A DNA stretch of 64,000 bases from contig JAJHZJ010000311.1 in NCBI GenBank assembly GCA_023548195.1, positions 4,487,919 to 4,551,918 on the forward strand, read 5' to 3'. Shown here piece after piece: positions 42,170-52,640 of this stretch. Positions within the stretch are counted from its first letter, which is position 1. Every line of letters starts with the position of its first letter. This stretch comes from Bettongia penicillata ogilbyi (Eukaryota; Chordata; Mammalia; Diprotodontia; Potoroidae). The notes under the pieces are model-generated. The model had not been told where the DNA came from. It saw nothing but the letters and a program-made list of their open reading frames with translations, and ran no database searches. A program made the translations under genes and the position numbers.

Positions 42170-43090
42170 CCGTCAATAAGCTTTTATTAACCACTAACTA
42201 TGCTGGTACTGTGCTAAGGGTTGGAGACACAAAGGAATTCAAGAGGCGACCCCTGCCTTCAAGGAACTCACAATCTAATGGGAGGGACTACAAGTCAACA
42301 AATATATGCAAACAAGCTACATACAGGATAAAGAGGAAATAATTAACCGAGGGGAGATGCAGACCTATAGAAGGTGGCATCTTAGTGGGGATTTGAAGGA
42401 AGTCAGGGAGGGCAGAAGGAGATGAGAAGGCATGGGGCCAGGAAGAGAGATGGAGTGTCTTGTTCATGGAAGAGCAAAGAGGTCAGTATTATTGCATTGA
42501 AAGATAGATGTCGGGGGAGTAAGGTGTGAGAAGACTGGATGGACAAGAGAAAGGGGGCAGGTTAGGTTAGGAAGGCTTTGAATGACAAGTGGAAGATTTT
42601 ATATTTGATCCTGGAGGTGGTAAGAAGTCACTGGAGTTTATTGGGTATGGAGATAACATGGTCAGATTGTCACTTTAAGAAAATGATTTTGGTGGCTGAA
42701 TGGAAGATGAATTGGAGTGGAGAGAGACCTGTGGTAGGCAGACCCACCTGCAAGCTAGTGCGGTGGTCCAGGCAAGAAATGAAGTAGGCTTGCACCAAAT
42801 TAGTGGCAGTATTAGAGGAGAAAAAGGGGAATAATCACAGGATATCAGAAAGGTAAAACGTCCAGGACTCAGCAACAGATTGAATCTGTCGGGCAAGAAA
42901 TAGTGAGGAGTCAAGGATGAACCTATGGGACTTGGGATGTGGTGGTGACCTTAACAATAAAAGGGAATTCTGAAAGTGAAGAGAGTAGAGGGAGAAAAAT
43001 ACTGAGTTTAATTGTGGACATATTGGGTTTAAGATGTCTACCGGACATCGAATTTGAGACATTTGATAATTAGTTGAGTTTGGTGGAGAT
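42170..43090 (-). mobile_element. L2-clade LINE, antisense 3' 0.9 kb
   Basis: From 'CGTCAATAAGCTTTTATTAA' through 'AGGAACTCACAATCTAATGG', 'TTGATCCTGGAGGTGGTAAG' and 'GGTCCAGGCAAGAAATGAAG' to 'TTGGGTTTAAGATGTCTACC'. On the minus strand the end of its RT-downstream frame is recognisable (SQIRCPVDILNPICPQLN). This is the second antisense L2 within 2.3 kb. Confidence 0.85.
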
Positions 43091-43439
43091 GTTTGTAGGT
43101 TTGTTCTTGCTGTATCTTAGAAGTAAGTATCCCTTTGTCAAAGCTACCTAATGTTAAATGGTGAAATGGAACTGGGGTGCCAGTCATTAGTCCTCCTGAC
43201 AAGAAAGTGACGAAAAACACTGATGGTGTTTCAGAAAGACACCCCAACTCTGAAAGCACCCTAGAACTCTTAAGGAATAAAGTAGTGGCTCTGGCAGAGG
43301 TGGTCAGGGCACACTCATTTTACTAGATGTAAAGATTAAAGGAGAGGGAAGAGCCCCCCAAAATCCCAAAATTCCTACCATAGGAAACCCAGGTGAATAG
43401 CAGTGTACCAGAAAGAAATAGTAAAGTTAGGAGTTCATT

Positions 43440-43508
43440 TAGGGGGAAAGATAATAAACTCACTTTGGAACACATTGAGTTTGAGGTGCCTCTCTAGGTA
43501 GACTTGGA
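43440..43508 (-). repeat. L2 fragment
   Basis: 'GGGGGAAAGATAATAAACTC' and 'CACATTGAGTTTGAGGTGCC' match the part of L2 just upstream of the 42-43 kb copy. Confidence 0.6.
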
Positions 43509-43974
43509 GTAAGTTTTGTACTTTGGGGAGATTGCAAAGGTTATTATGGAGGAAACATTAATGACCTGAGCCCCTGGAAACCCTGCCCATTACTCCAGCC
43601 CCCTGGGGTTATGGATGGTTGGAGAAAGTGTCCAGATTGTTGCTGACTCACCCAAACTACCAAATGCACAAGAAGAACCAAGACTTGTACAATACACATC
43701 AACACAGGAAGTGGGTTGGTGAAGCCTGTCACTGTCAGGAGGCATCCGTCGCCCACACACACATTCTGGTCTTGCCAGGTTATAGGTAAGAGAGTCCTGG
43801 GGTTGGAAAATGTGCTGCACAGGCCGCCTAGGCAAGATCAAGGTTACCACAAGGTTATTAGGGCAGAAATACTTTTGAGAACAGTAACTCTGAAGGGGCC
43901 CGGGACTGATTGAGTGCCTATTCAAAGACAGCAACCCCCCAAAATAAATAAAGACCCAAGTAGGTGAACTCTGA

Positions 43975-44100
43975 CATTCAATGTGTTGCCACTGGCAAGA
44001 CACCTGATTTTACTGACCCTCAGTTTCCTCATCTGTGAAATAAGCATCATAATATGTGCTGATCACCTCCTAAAATTATGAAAAAAATGCTTTGGATGAA
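43975..44100 (+). repeat. MIR fragment
   Basis: 'GACCCTCAGTTTCCTCATCT', 'GTGAAATAAGCATCATAATA'. Confidence 0.55.
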
Positions 44101-44524
44101 GGTGAGCTCTGGAGACAGAGCTCCTGGGGAGGAGGTCTCACAGTGGGCAAAGAGAGAAGAAAGGGGAGATTTGGACCCCTGGGTGGGGCATGGATTCGAA
44201 GTAATACAAGCAAGGACAAATTAGTCTAGCGCCAAGGTGACTACAAAAGTACTTCCCACCTCTACTCATAGTGTTTCTTGGGTGAGGACTATCTCCTTTG
44301 CTCATTTCTCTGATAAGTCCATTCCTGTTTATCTTTTAAACCCAGCTCAAAACAGCTCAAACCAGCTTTAAACCTGGTTCAAACTGCCTCAAGGAGACTG
44401 CTTTGATGCCCTGTACTGGCAGTGTTACTCCTAGGATTTCCCCTCCTACTTTTCTTCACGTCTTTCTAATGAACTCATCACACATTATGTGTGACAGTTA
44501 CCTGTGTTTGGTTTCCTATCTCCT

Positions 44525-44645
44525 CATCAGTCAGAAAATCAACAAGGATTTATTAAGTGCTTACAATGTGCATTTGGATTGTAAACTCTTTGTAGGTAAG
44601 GGCAAGACCTGAACAGTTTATTTATTTAGGAAACAGCTGCCCCGA
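44525..44645. repeat. L2 3'-end fragments
   Basis: A minus-strand tail ('ATCAACAAGGATTTATTAAG') abuts a plus-strand piece ('TTGTAAACTCTTTGTAGG'). Confidence 0.5.
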
Positions 44646-44794
44646 GAAACTTGCTTGATAAGTGTCTGTTGAAAATGAAATAAAATGAAAGAGACGCAGA
44701 TGGAAGGGGTTATGATCAATAAAATGGGGTTCATCTGAGAAGGTTTCTTGGAGAAAGGGGAAATTCACACATGATTTTGATGGAAGAAATTCCT

Positions 44795-45035
44795 TCTGGT
44801 GTGGCCTAAACTATTGTGATATATTGGATAGACTGCTGGGCAACCAGGATCAAATTCCACCTCTGACACTGTGTGACCATCGATAGGTGACATTTGTTTG
44901 CTGAGCCTCAGTTTCCCCCTCTGTAAAATAGAGATGATAGTACCTATAGTTTTTAATTACCTTATAGGGTTATGAGACTCAAATTAGATATTGTATATAA
45001 AGTAAGTAGCTGTTATTGTCATGATCTTAATGCAG
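44795..45035 (+). repeat. MIR-type SINE
   Basis: 'ATATATTGGATAGACTGCTG', 'GCCTCAGTTTCCCCCTCTGT', 'CTTATAGGGTTATGAGACTC'. Confidence 0.7.
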
Positions 45036-46184
45036 ACAAATTAGTTCCAGCTGAGAACCCTTTCTCAGGTTGCAGTTTCTTCAAGGTTTGATAAATTCGT
45101 TCGGGCCATTTGCTCCTAGCAGGCCAAGCCTCTGTCCCCAGCTGTTCTTCTCAGATGCTAAGGCATAGATAAATCTTGATCTCCTCTAAGACTGGAGAAT
45201 CTCTTCTCCTCTCTGGCTTCTCTGTGTGTCTGGCTCCCTTTGATGTCCAGCTTCCCTTCTCCCTTCCCTTCTTGTGGCCTGAGCTCATTTCTGATTGTGA
45301 CAGTGAATTACTGAGACACTTTCTGAAGACTGAAGGCAGGAAGTGTAGAGGGTCCTCAGCAAACTGTAGGAGTCACAGCGGCAATGCTGCCAAGTGCCCA
45401 AGGAGTTACGGTGGAATACAAGAGCTTTGAAGGATGGAGCCGAGGGTCTACACAGGGAAGTCGGGAGAAATGAGGCTGCTCACCACACCCCAGTCCCTTC
45501 ATTTGTGTAACAAGGGCCCCACTCAACTCCAGAAACCCTCATTTCCTAGATGCTTTAGGTCACTGTAATTATGATAACAGGCCCCCAAGCTAGTGCATTC
45601 TATTCACAGACCGGGCAGGAGCCACAAATAAAATAAGATGGAATACCAAAGTACTTCATCGAGACAAAACAGCAGGGTAACAGATGGACATATGGACGAC
45701 AGGTTCCTTTTCAGTCCCCCATTCCACACACAAAAAGGGTGCAGCCTCTGGGAGATGCCCACGAGGAAGTAAGTCACTCCTCAGGGGAACTCACACAGTG
45801 GCTGTACCACCTGGGTTTCAGCAGTAGCATTAAGGCCTACAGTAGGTTTTTGGGTGTAGGGATTAGTCTCTCCACTGACTCTCCATTGCTTCTCTCTGGA
45901 TTTGCTCTGGATTCATGGGTCTGAAACCTGAACTTGGTGACTGTCAGAAGCAACACCAGCCTCCCCTGCTCAGAAAGCCTTGACCTGAAGGCACTGAAAC
46001 ACTCTACTATCTTCACCACACTCTCTGTGGACCTCTTTTTCAAATGGTTTATGTCCTGTGACTCAATCCATTTGTACAGGCATAAATGGTTCATAATTCT
46101 GCTTATTTCAGCCATTATGACCAACAGAATTAGACAGACATCAGCCTCGCAGGCAGTGAAGTTGGACAAGATGTGGTGTGACAT

Positions 46185-46440
46185 GATCAGGCACCTAGGT
46201 GGTGCAGAGGATAGAGCACAGAAAGACCAAAATCCAGTCTCAGACACTTACTAGCTTTGTGACCCTGGGCAAGTCACTTAACCTCTGTTTGCCTCAATTT
46301 CCTCAACTGTAGAAAACAAAAGAATAATAACAGCACTTACTTTCAGAGTTGTTGTGAGATCAGATGAGATGATATTTGTAAAATGCTTAGTAGAGTGGTT
46401 GACACACAGGAAGCACTACATAAATGATGATGATGATGAT
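46185..46440 (+). repeat. tRNA-like/MIR SINE with (GAT)n end
   Basis: 'AGGCACCTAGGTGGTGCAGA', 'GGGCAAGTCACTTAACCTC', 'GTTGTTGTGAGATCAGATG', ending in (GAT)n at 46,422-46,441. Confidence 0.8.
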
Positions 46441-46705
46441 GACCCTGTTATGTCTGTAAAATGGCACTAATACTTGCTATACCTACTTCACATGATAATA
46501 TTTACAAAGAGCTTAGCAGAGTGCCTGGCCCATAGTAGGTACCATATAAATGCTAGCCATGATGATGATGGTCCTATTGTATTGTAAAATGGGGGTAATA
46601 CTTGCTCTACTCACCTTACACGGTTGCTTTAAGGAAAAATGATTTGTGAATCTTATAGAACTACTGTAGATAAATGTAAGCCATTATGAGGTTGTTGCTA
46701 TGGTG
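46441..46705 (+). repeat. Two extra tandem copies of the SINE 3' half
   Basis: About 125-base units begin at 46,455 (TGTAAAATGGCACTAATACT) and 46,580 (TTGTAAAATGGGGGTAATAC), each repeating the SINE segment from 'GTAAAATGG' to 'ATAAATG', with GATGATGATG between them. The third unit is more diverged. Confidence 0.7.
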
Positions 46706-46707
46706 GT

Positions 46708-46890
46708 GGGATCCCTTGAACTGGGGAGTTTGGATGTAATAACACAGGGAGATCTGAATTCATATCCCCATTCAGACACATACTAGCTGTGTGACCACAG
46801 GCAAGTTGCTTAAACAAGCTGCTTATCTATGAAAGAAGGTGATTGGATTAGAATGCCTCAGGGATCCTCTCCATCTCTGATTCTACTCTG
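46708..46890 (+). repeat. MIR-type SINE
   Basis: 'GATCTGAATTCATATCCCCA', 'CTAGCTGTGTGACCACAGGC', 'ATTGGATTAGAATGCCTCAG'. Confidence 0.75.
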
Positions 46891-48414
46891 CTATGAAGTT
46901 GAGAAATATTACATGTTATTGAGTCACAAAAGGACATAATCAGTGTCTTAGGCATGTTCAGGTTGGCAGGCCTGCCATTACATAAAAAACAAAGACAGAC
47001 AAGGAAATATTGAGAATAAGTATCAAAGTTTGGTTGGTAGTGCCAAAGTAGGGTCCTGTGTGAATAAAATGAATTAAATATACATTTTCCCCATCCATTT
47101 CTTCTCACTGTCCATGCAACCTGGGCAGGGCCTGAGATGGGGAACTTTGGATCCGTCCTTTGGTGAGTTTTGAGCCCTTGACTTGAGACTCTGTGTGGCC
47201 AGGACTCAGTGCTTTTCGGAGACAAGAAAGACTGAATGGGAAAGTGAAATGGCATTTTCAAAGCCACAAGCTCTGAGTGTTCCCTTCCTCAGTGAAAGTG
47301 AGCCAGCCTCAGATAAGAAGGTCATGCGGCTTATGAAACTCCTTACAATTCAACTCAGAGATTTGGGAGATGGTACAACAGACTCCAGGCCAGGGTTATC
47401 AGTCCTTCCATCGCTTAGCTCATCTGAGAGAGGTTTCCAAATGACTAGGCCAGTGCTGCCTCAGGAAGGAAGCTCTTTGGGCTGCAATGTAGCAGTCTTT
47501 AGGTAAGTGATGGATACCTGAAAAATGATTTGAGATGACACAGCATTATGGACAGGAGGGCTTGGTTCAGGGTTTGCCCTTCACCCACCTCCAAGATGTG
47601 GGCAGATTCACTCAAGGAAGCACTTAGGGGATAAGTTGAGAGAACTGAATGAATGGGGAGGGGAGGTGGGCAGAGAGAGAGAGATAAAAGGGTGGCAGCT
47701 TAGACTGGTCTTGGAAGAAATGGAGAGGAAGTGAGAAATGGAAGCTACCACACTTGAGGGCAAGGTTACAAGAATTGCTAAGCTGGCAATAGTTGAGAAG
47801 AATAAGAAGGAAATTGGGGAGGGCATGGGGTGGTGATGCTGGTGATAGTAGTGGGAGGGGAGGCTCTGTTCTAGGGGAATGGACCACAAGACCTATTTAT
47901 TCTCCCTCAGGGAGATATGTAGTTCATGAGTTCACTATGAGGCCAGGTGGAGCCAGCCCACTCTGATATAGAAAATACTGAAGGTCCAGAAAGAAAAGGG
48001 GCTCCACATACTGTGTTTGGAAACGATGAAATAGCTTGCAAATGAGATGCAAAACAGCAAGAATCATTTTTTGAGTCACCATCTCTGTAACAGTTCTACA
48101 ACCTCTCAAGAGCCTGTTAGCTTCCAGGTAATAGGCAGGTGCAGCAGAGCAGCTGAAGGTTAGTGGCAAATGTGAGAATTCACTCCCTTTTCTAGAACCC
48201 CACTTGGTGAGAAAGATGCAGGCTACCTTCTTGAGATATATCCCAAAGACATCCAATATACAGACCCAATTCCATTTTTACTAGGGGCCATCTTCATTTC
48301 AGTGAAGCAAGAAAAGGCATCTCTTCATTGCAGCAGGAGGAGTTATGGATAGAAAGAAGTTCTTCCCTGGAAGTGATGTTAGAACCCAGAATCTTCTGTC
48401 ATTCTTCAAAGACT

Positions 48415-48860
48415 AGAAACATTAAATTAATTATTTATTATTAATTAATTTAAATTTAATTTAATTCAACAAATATTTACTAATGACTTAGTGTGTGCAA
48501 GGTACAAGAGATACAAAGAAAAAAATGGGACTCCCAGGCTTTAGGGAGATTACTGTGGCATGTTTCTTGGCACCTTGGGTACAAAAGCCAGAAGAGTATG
48601 GCCTCAGGAGTGTAACAAATACCTTGAAGGGTTTTAGGCAGAGGTGTACTGAACTTTCTGCAGTTATTGAAACCCTACTAACACAATTACCACAAGGGAG
48701 AAGCTGGGAGAGAGGGTTAGGTTACCCTAGAGAGCATTCATTCATTCGTTCATCAAACATCGGTTAAGTAAGTAAAACTTTGTGATGGGCCTCAGGAAGA
48801 CAAAGATAAATAAGGCTTGGTCCTTGCAGGCAACCAGCCCACAACCTCCTGGAAAAGGTG
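48415..48860 (-). repeat. AT-rich run and L2 3'-end fragments
   Basis: AT-rich (TTAATTAA words) at 48,421-48,470. An L2-like tail follows at 48,468-48,560 ('CAACAAATATTTACTAATGA', 'GTGTGCAAGGTACAAGAGAT'). A second lies at about 48,736-48,860 ('TCATTCATTCGTTCATCAAA'). Confidence 0.5.
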
Positions 48861-49087
48861 ACTTGCACAAAAAGATATACAGAATAATAATACAAATTAT
48901 TACAATACAATTACAATACAAAAATACAAATAAGAATACGAAATGGAACCCAAGTGCATGGAGTGAGGAATAATTAATTATTTAAGGAGTCCTGAGGAAG
49001 GCGAGATCATTTCTGATCCATCACACACCTGATAGTCAATGGAATTACCTACCATTTCTGCCATTTTTCAGCACCTAGGCCCTCCAG

Positions 49088-49170
49088 GGATTCAGTCAAA
49101 AGATTGAACTTAAGGCTCCAGAAGGCCACATGTGGCCTCAAGTCCTTCAGGCTCCCCACGCTTGCTCTAG
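49088..49170 (-). repeat. hAT-like MITE arm
   Basis: 'GGATTCAGTCAAAAGATTGA', 'CAGAAGGCCACATGTGGCC', 'AGGCTCCCCACGCTTG': one arm of the family seen at 24,786 and 31,895. Confidence 0.5.
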
Positions 49171-49639
49171 ATATTTCCAAAACCTTTCAACACAAGGCTT
49201 TGCCCAGCTGGCTTGCTGGAGGTGTCCATCACTTCAGAGGAGATAGGGCAGCAACATGGGCTAAGGGAGAGTGAAGGAGAACCTCAAGCCAGGCATGGTG
49301 GAAGGGTAATGGGGAGATGGAACCAAAATGACCTCTCAAGCTTTCCATGCCCCCTATTTTCCCCTGAGGGTAACCTAGGTACAGAATACATCTAAGAGGT
49401 TCTCAGAAATGAATACAGAGAGAGGAAACCAATGGTTATGAAGGTCTCTTTTATGTAACCTGAATACAGTCAGAAGTGGAGCCCAGGTGTGTGTGTGGGC
49501 GTCTCCTGAGAAGGAAATGGTGTCGATATCTGATCAAAGAATCCTGGCTCTAAGAGGAGTTCCTTGATTCGGAGAGTCCTTTGGAGGTCAATTAATCCAC
49601 TTCTTTAAGCCTTTTTTGTTCTTTTTTCCATCCATGGAT

Positions 49640-50112
49640 CCATGATTTTGTTTTCCTTTTATTTTATTTTCCCCCAGTTACATGTAAAAACAATTCTTAA
49701 CATTTGCTTTTAAAACCTTGAGTTTCAAATCCTCTCCCTCCCCCTTCCCCACCCCACCCCCATTGAGAAGGCAAGCAATTCCATATAAATTAAACATGTG
49801 TAGTCATGCAAAACATATTCATAATAGTCATGTTGTGAAAGAAAACACAGACAAGAAAAAACCTCAAGAAAAACAAAGTAAAAAAAAATATGCTTCAACC
49901 TGTATTCAGAAACCAGCAGTTTTTTTCTCCGGGGATGAATAGCATTTTTCATCCTAAATCCTTCAGAGTTGTCTTGGATCACTGTATTGTGGAGAACAGC
50001 TAAGTCATTCATGGCTGATCATCTTACAATATTGCTGTTACTTTGTACGCTGTATATTTCACTTTGCATCAGTTCATGCAAGTCTTTCCAGGTTTTTCTG
50101 AAAACATTATTC
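49640..50112 (-). mobile_element. L1 3' UTR and end of ORF2 (host element, 3' part)
   Basis: On the minus strand: 'GAACTGATGCAAAGTGAAAT', 'CAGTGATCCAAGACAACTC', 'TGCTTGCCTTCTCAATGGGG', a G-rich tract (49,733-49,765) and an A-rich end. It continues the ORF2 sequence that stops at 51,187, so the segment between is an insertion. Confidence 0.8.
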
Positions 50113-51200
50113 TCCTCATTGGCTTTTTGAACCTCTTTTGCCAATTGAGTTAGCCTATTTTTCAAGGTGTTATTTTCTTCAGCATTTTTTTGGCTCTCCT
50201 TTAGCAAGGTATTGACCCGTTTTTCATGCTTTTCTTGCATCTCTCTCATTTCTCTTCCCAGTTTTTCATGCTTTTCTTGCATCTCTCTCATTTCTCTTCC
50301 CAGTTTTTCCTCCACCTGTCTAACTTGATTTTCAAAATCCTTTTTGAGCTCTTCCATGGCCTGAGCCCATTGGACATCTATTTCGGATGTTTGGGATACA
50401 GAGACCTTGACATCTATGTCTTTCCCTGATGGTAAGCATTGTTTTTCCTCATCAGAAAGGAAAGGAGGAAACATCTGTTCACCAAGAAAGTAATCTTCTA
50501 TGGTCTTAATTTTTTTCCCTTTTCTGGGCATTTTCCCAGCCAGTTACTTGACTTCTGAGATTTCTCTCCACCCCTGCCTAGATCTGCCCAGCTAGTGCTT
50601 GGGGTCTGAGATTCAAATGCTGCTCCCCAGCCTCAGGGCTTTCAGCAGGGGGAGGGGCTGCTATTCAGTGAGAGATTAAGTACTGCTGCTCAGGTGGGGG
50701 CAGGGCCGCCTCCCAGGCTCAGTTCCCTCAGAGGGTTTATGCGGAGACCTTCAGTAATGGACCTGATTTCCTGCCTGCTCGGGGAGCCCCTGTCTGCTGC
50801 CTCCCCCGCTGCTTCCTCCCAAGGGGGCCCGAGCTACGGAGACATCTCACTCCCCTCTCGGCCAGTCCAGAAGGCTCTCTCACTGACCTGTAGCACCTGA
50901 GGGTTGAAGCACCCTTGGGGCCACTGGAGATTCTGTCCCTGAAGCCTGCTCAGATCTGCTCCTCTCCGGGCCATGCAGCCAGGGCAGGGATGGGCTCTGC
51001 TCTGCATCCGGTGCCTGAGGGACCTTTGGGGTTGGTTCTTCAGGGCTCTCTGGAACAGAAATCCCCTCCACTCTGCTGCTGCATGGCTTCCACTGCTCCA
51101 GAACCCGTTGGGAGTTCTCCCTATAGGTAATTTATGGGCTGTGGGTTTGGAGCTCGCATATGTGAGTCTTTCTACTCCACCATCTTGGCTCCTCCCCCCT
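50113..51200 (-). mobile_element. L1 5' UTR plus ORF1 N-terminal half, inserted in L1
   Basis: On the minus strand it opens GGGGGAGGAGCCAAGATGGT, the classic L1 5' start. A GC-rich 5' UTR of about 0.65 kb follows, then ATG at 50,531 and an intact frame (MPRKGKKIKTIEDYFLGEQ). That frame includes a coiled coil with a 14-residue exact tandem repeat (42-base period, 50,221-50,306). It ends inside ORF1 with no poly(A). AAAAACCTGGAAAG flanks both sides. The 170-codon ORF runs by chance into the host L1. Confidence 0.8.
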
Positions 51201-51597
51201 TTCCAGGTTTTTTTAGGAACATCCTGCTCATTATTTCTTATAGTACAAGAGTATTCCATCATAATCACATGCCACAACTTGTTCAGCTATTTCCCAATTG
51301 ATGGGCATCCCCTCAACTTCTAATTCTTTACCCCCAGAGAAGAGCTACTTTAAATATTTTTGTACATATAGGTCCTTTTTTTAAAAATCTCTTTTGGGAT
51401 ACAGACCTAGTAGTGGTATTGCTAGGTAAAGGGGTATGCATAGTTTTATAGCTCTTTGGGCATAGTTCCTAACCATGCTACAGAATGGTTGAATCAATTC
51501 ACAACTCCACCAACAGTGTATTAAAGTCCCATTTTTCCCACCTTCCCTCCAACATTTGTCATTTACCTTTTCTATCCTATTAGGAAATCTAATAGAT
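51187..51597 (-). mobile_element. L1 ORF2 3' part (host element)
   Basis: On the minus strand: 'GGTGGAGTTGTGAATTGATT', 'AACTATGCCCAAAGAGC', 'GATGCCCATCAATTGGGAAA', 'GGAATACTCTTGTACTATAA'. Cut at 51,187-51,200 by the L1 insertion and at about 51,597 by the RTE piece. Confidence 0.8.
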
Positions 51598-52402
51598 ACG
51601 TGGAACCATCAGTTAAAACAAATGGAGAAGTTTTGAAGGCTGTGGATAAGTTTACTTACCAAGGTAGTGTACTTTGGAGGGATGTACACATTGACAGTGA
51701 GGTTGATGCACACATTGCCAGAGCTAGCTCAGTGTTTGGGAGGCTCCAAAGAAAAGTTTGGGAGAGAACAGGTTTTAGACTGACTACCAAACTGAAGGTC
51801 TACAGAGCTGTAGTACTGAGATCATTGTTGTATGCCTGTGAAAAATGGACAGTCTACCAGCACTATGCCAGGAAATTTGAACTGTCTTAGGAAGATTCTG
51901 ATGATCACTTGGCAGGATAAGGTACCAGACACTTAAGTCCTACCTTGAGCTTAACTGTCAAGCATTCAAACTATGCTTCAGAGAGGACAACTCCAATGGG
52001 CTGGCCACGTTGTTCAAATGCCAAATGTATGCTTGCCAAAAAGACTATTTTATGGAGAACTCACATGTGGCAGGTGGTCAGAAGAAGGTCTCTCTCAAGA
52101 ACTTTGCGTTTGACTGTGCAAAATGGGAGACACTGGCACAGGATTGCTCAGCATGGTGTGCCCACATCAGAAAGGGTGCTGTGCTCTACCAGTAAAGCAG
52201 AATTGAGACAGCACAAAGTAAATATAGGATGCACAAATTTGGAATATCCACCCCAAAAATTCACATGGACTATCTGTGCCCAACCTGTGGTAGAACATTC
52301 TGAGCTCCTATTGGTCTGATCAGCCACAATCACACACTGAAATTTCACTTTATCATGGTGATGTCATTTTGGTCCTCTTCAAAAATGAAGGACAACCAGG
52401 TA
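51598..52402 (+). mobile_element. RTE-clade LINE 3' end, decayed
   Basis: The first frame (51,600-51,890) reads the C-terminal RT region of RTE elements: FTYQGSVLWRDVHIDSEVD, then VVLRSLLYACEKWTVYQ. Later pieces continue in shifted frames (GWPRCSNAKC in one frame, QLQWAGHVVQMPN in another), ending near 52,400 with 'GAAGGACAACCAGG'. Several stops and frameshifts make it dead. It splits the minus-strand L1. Confidence 0.85.
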
Positions 52403-52640
52403 TGAAGTAGTACTTCAGAGTTGTTTTAATTTGCATTTCTCCAAAAAATAATGAGTTAGAGCATTTTTTCATATGGCTATAGATAGTTTTGATCACTTCA
52501 TCTGAAAATTGATCATATCTTTTGATCATTTATCAATTGAGGAATTTTTATAAATTTGACTCACTTCTTGGTATGTTTGAGAAATGAGGCCTTTATCAGA
52601 GAAACATGCTTTGAAATTTTTTTCAATTACTTTTACTAAC
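52403..52640 (-). mobile_element. L1 ORF2 segment (host element, continued)
   Basis: On the minus strand: 'TCTCTGATAAAGGCCTCATT', 'CAATTGATAAATGATCAAAA', 'AATGCAAATTAAAACAACTC'. It continues into 51,597 once the RTE piece is removed. Confidence 0.8.

Noticed and set aside
43590..44003. 137-codon minus-strand ORF in the gene-free region
   Set aside because: No recognisable domain; it overlaps MIR sequence at its upstream end and has no splice or promoter context, so chance is the simplest reading.
47924..48256. 110-codon minus-strand ORF
   Set aside because: No family resemblance and ordinary composition; I cannot support it as a gene.
50019..50531. 170-codon ORF as a host coiled-coil gene
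   Set aside because: It starts right after an L1 5' UTR and matches the L1 ORF1 N-terminus by layout. Its last 30 codons are read-through into another L1.
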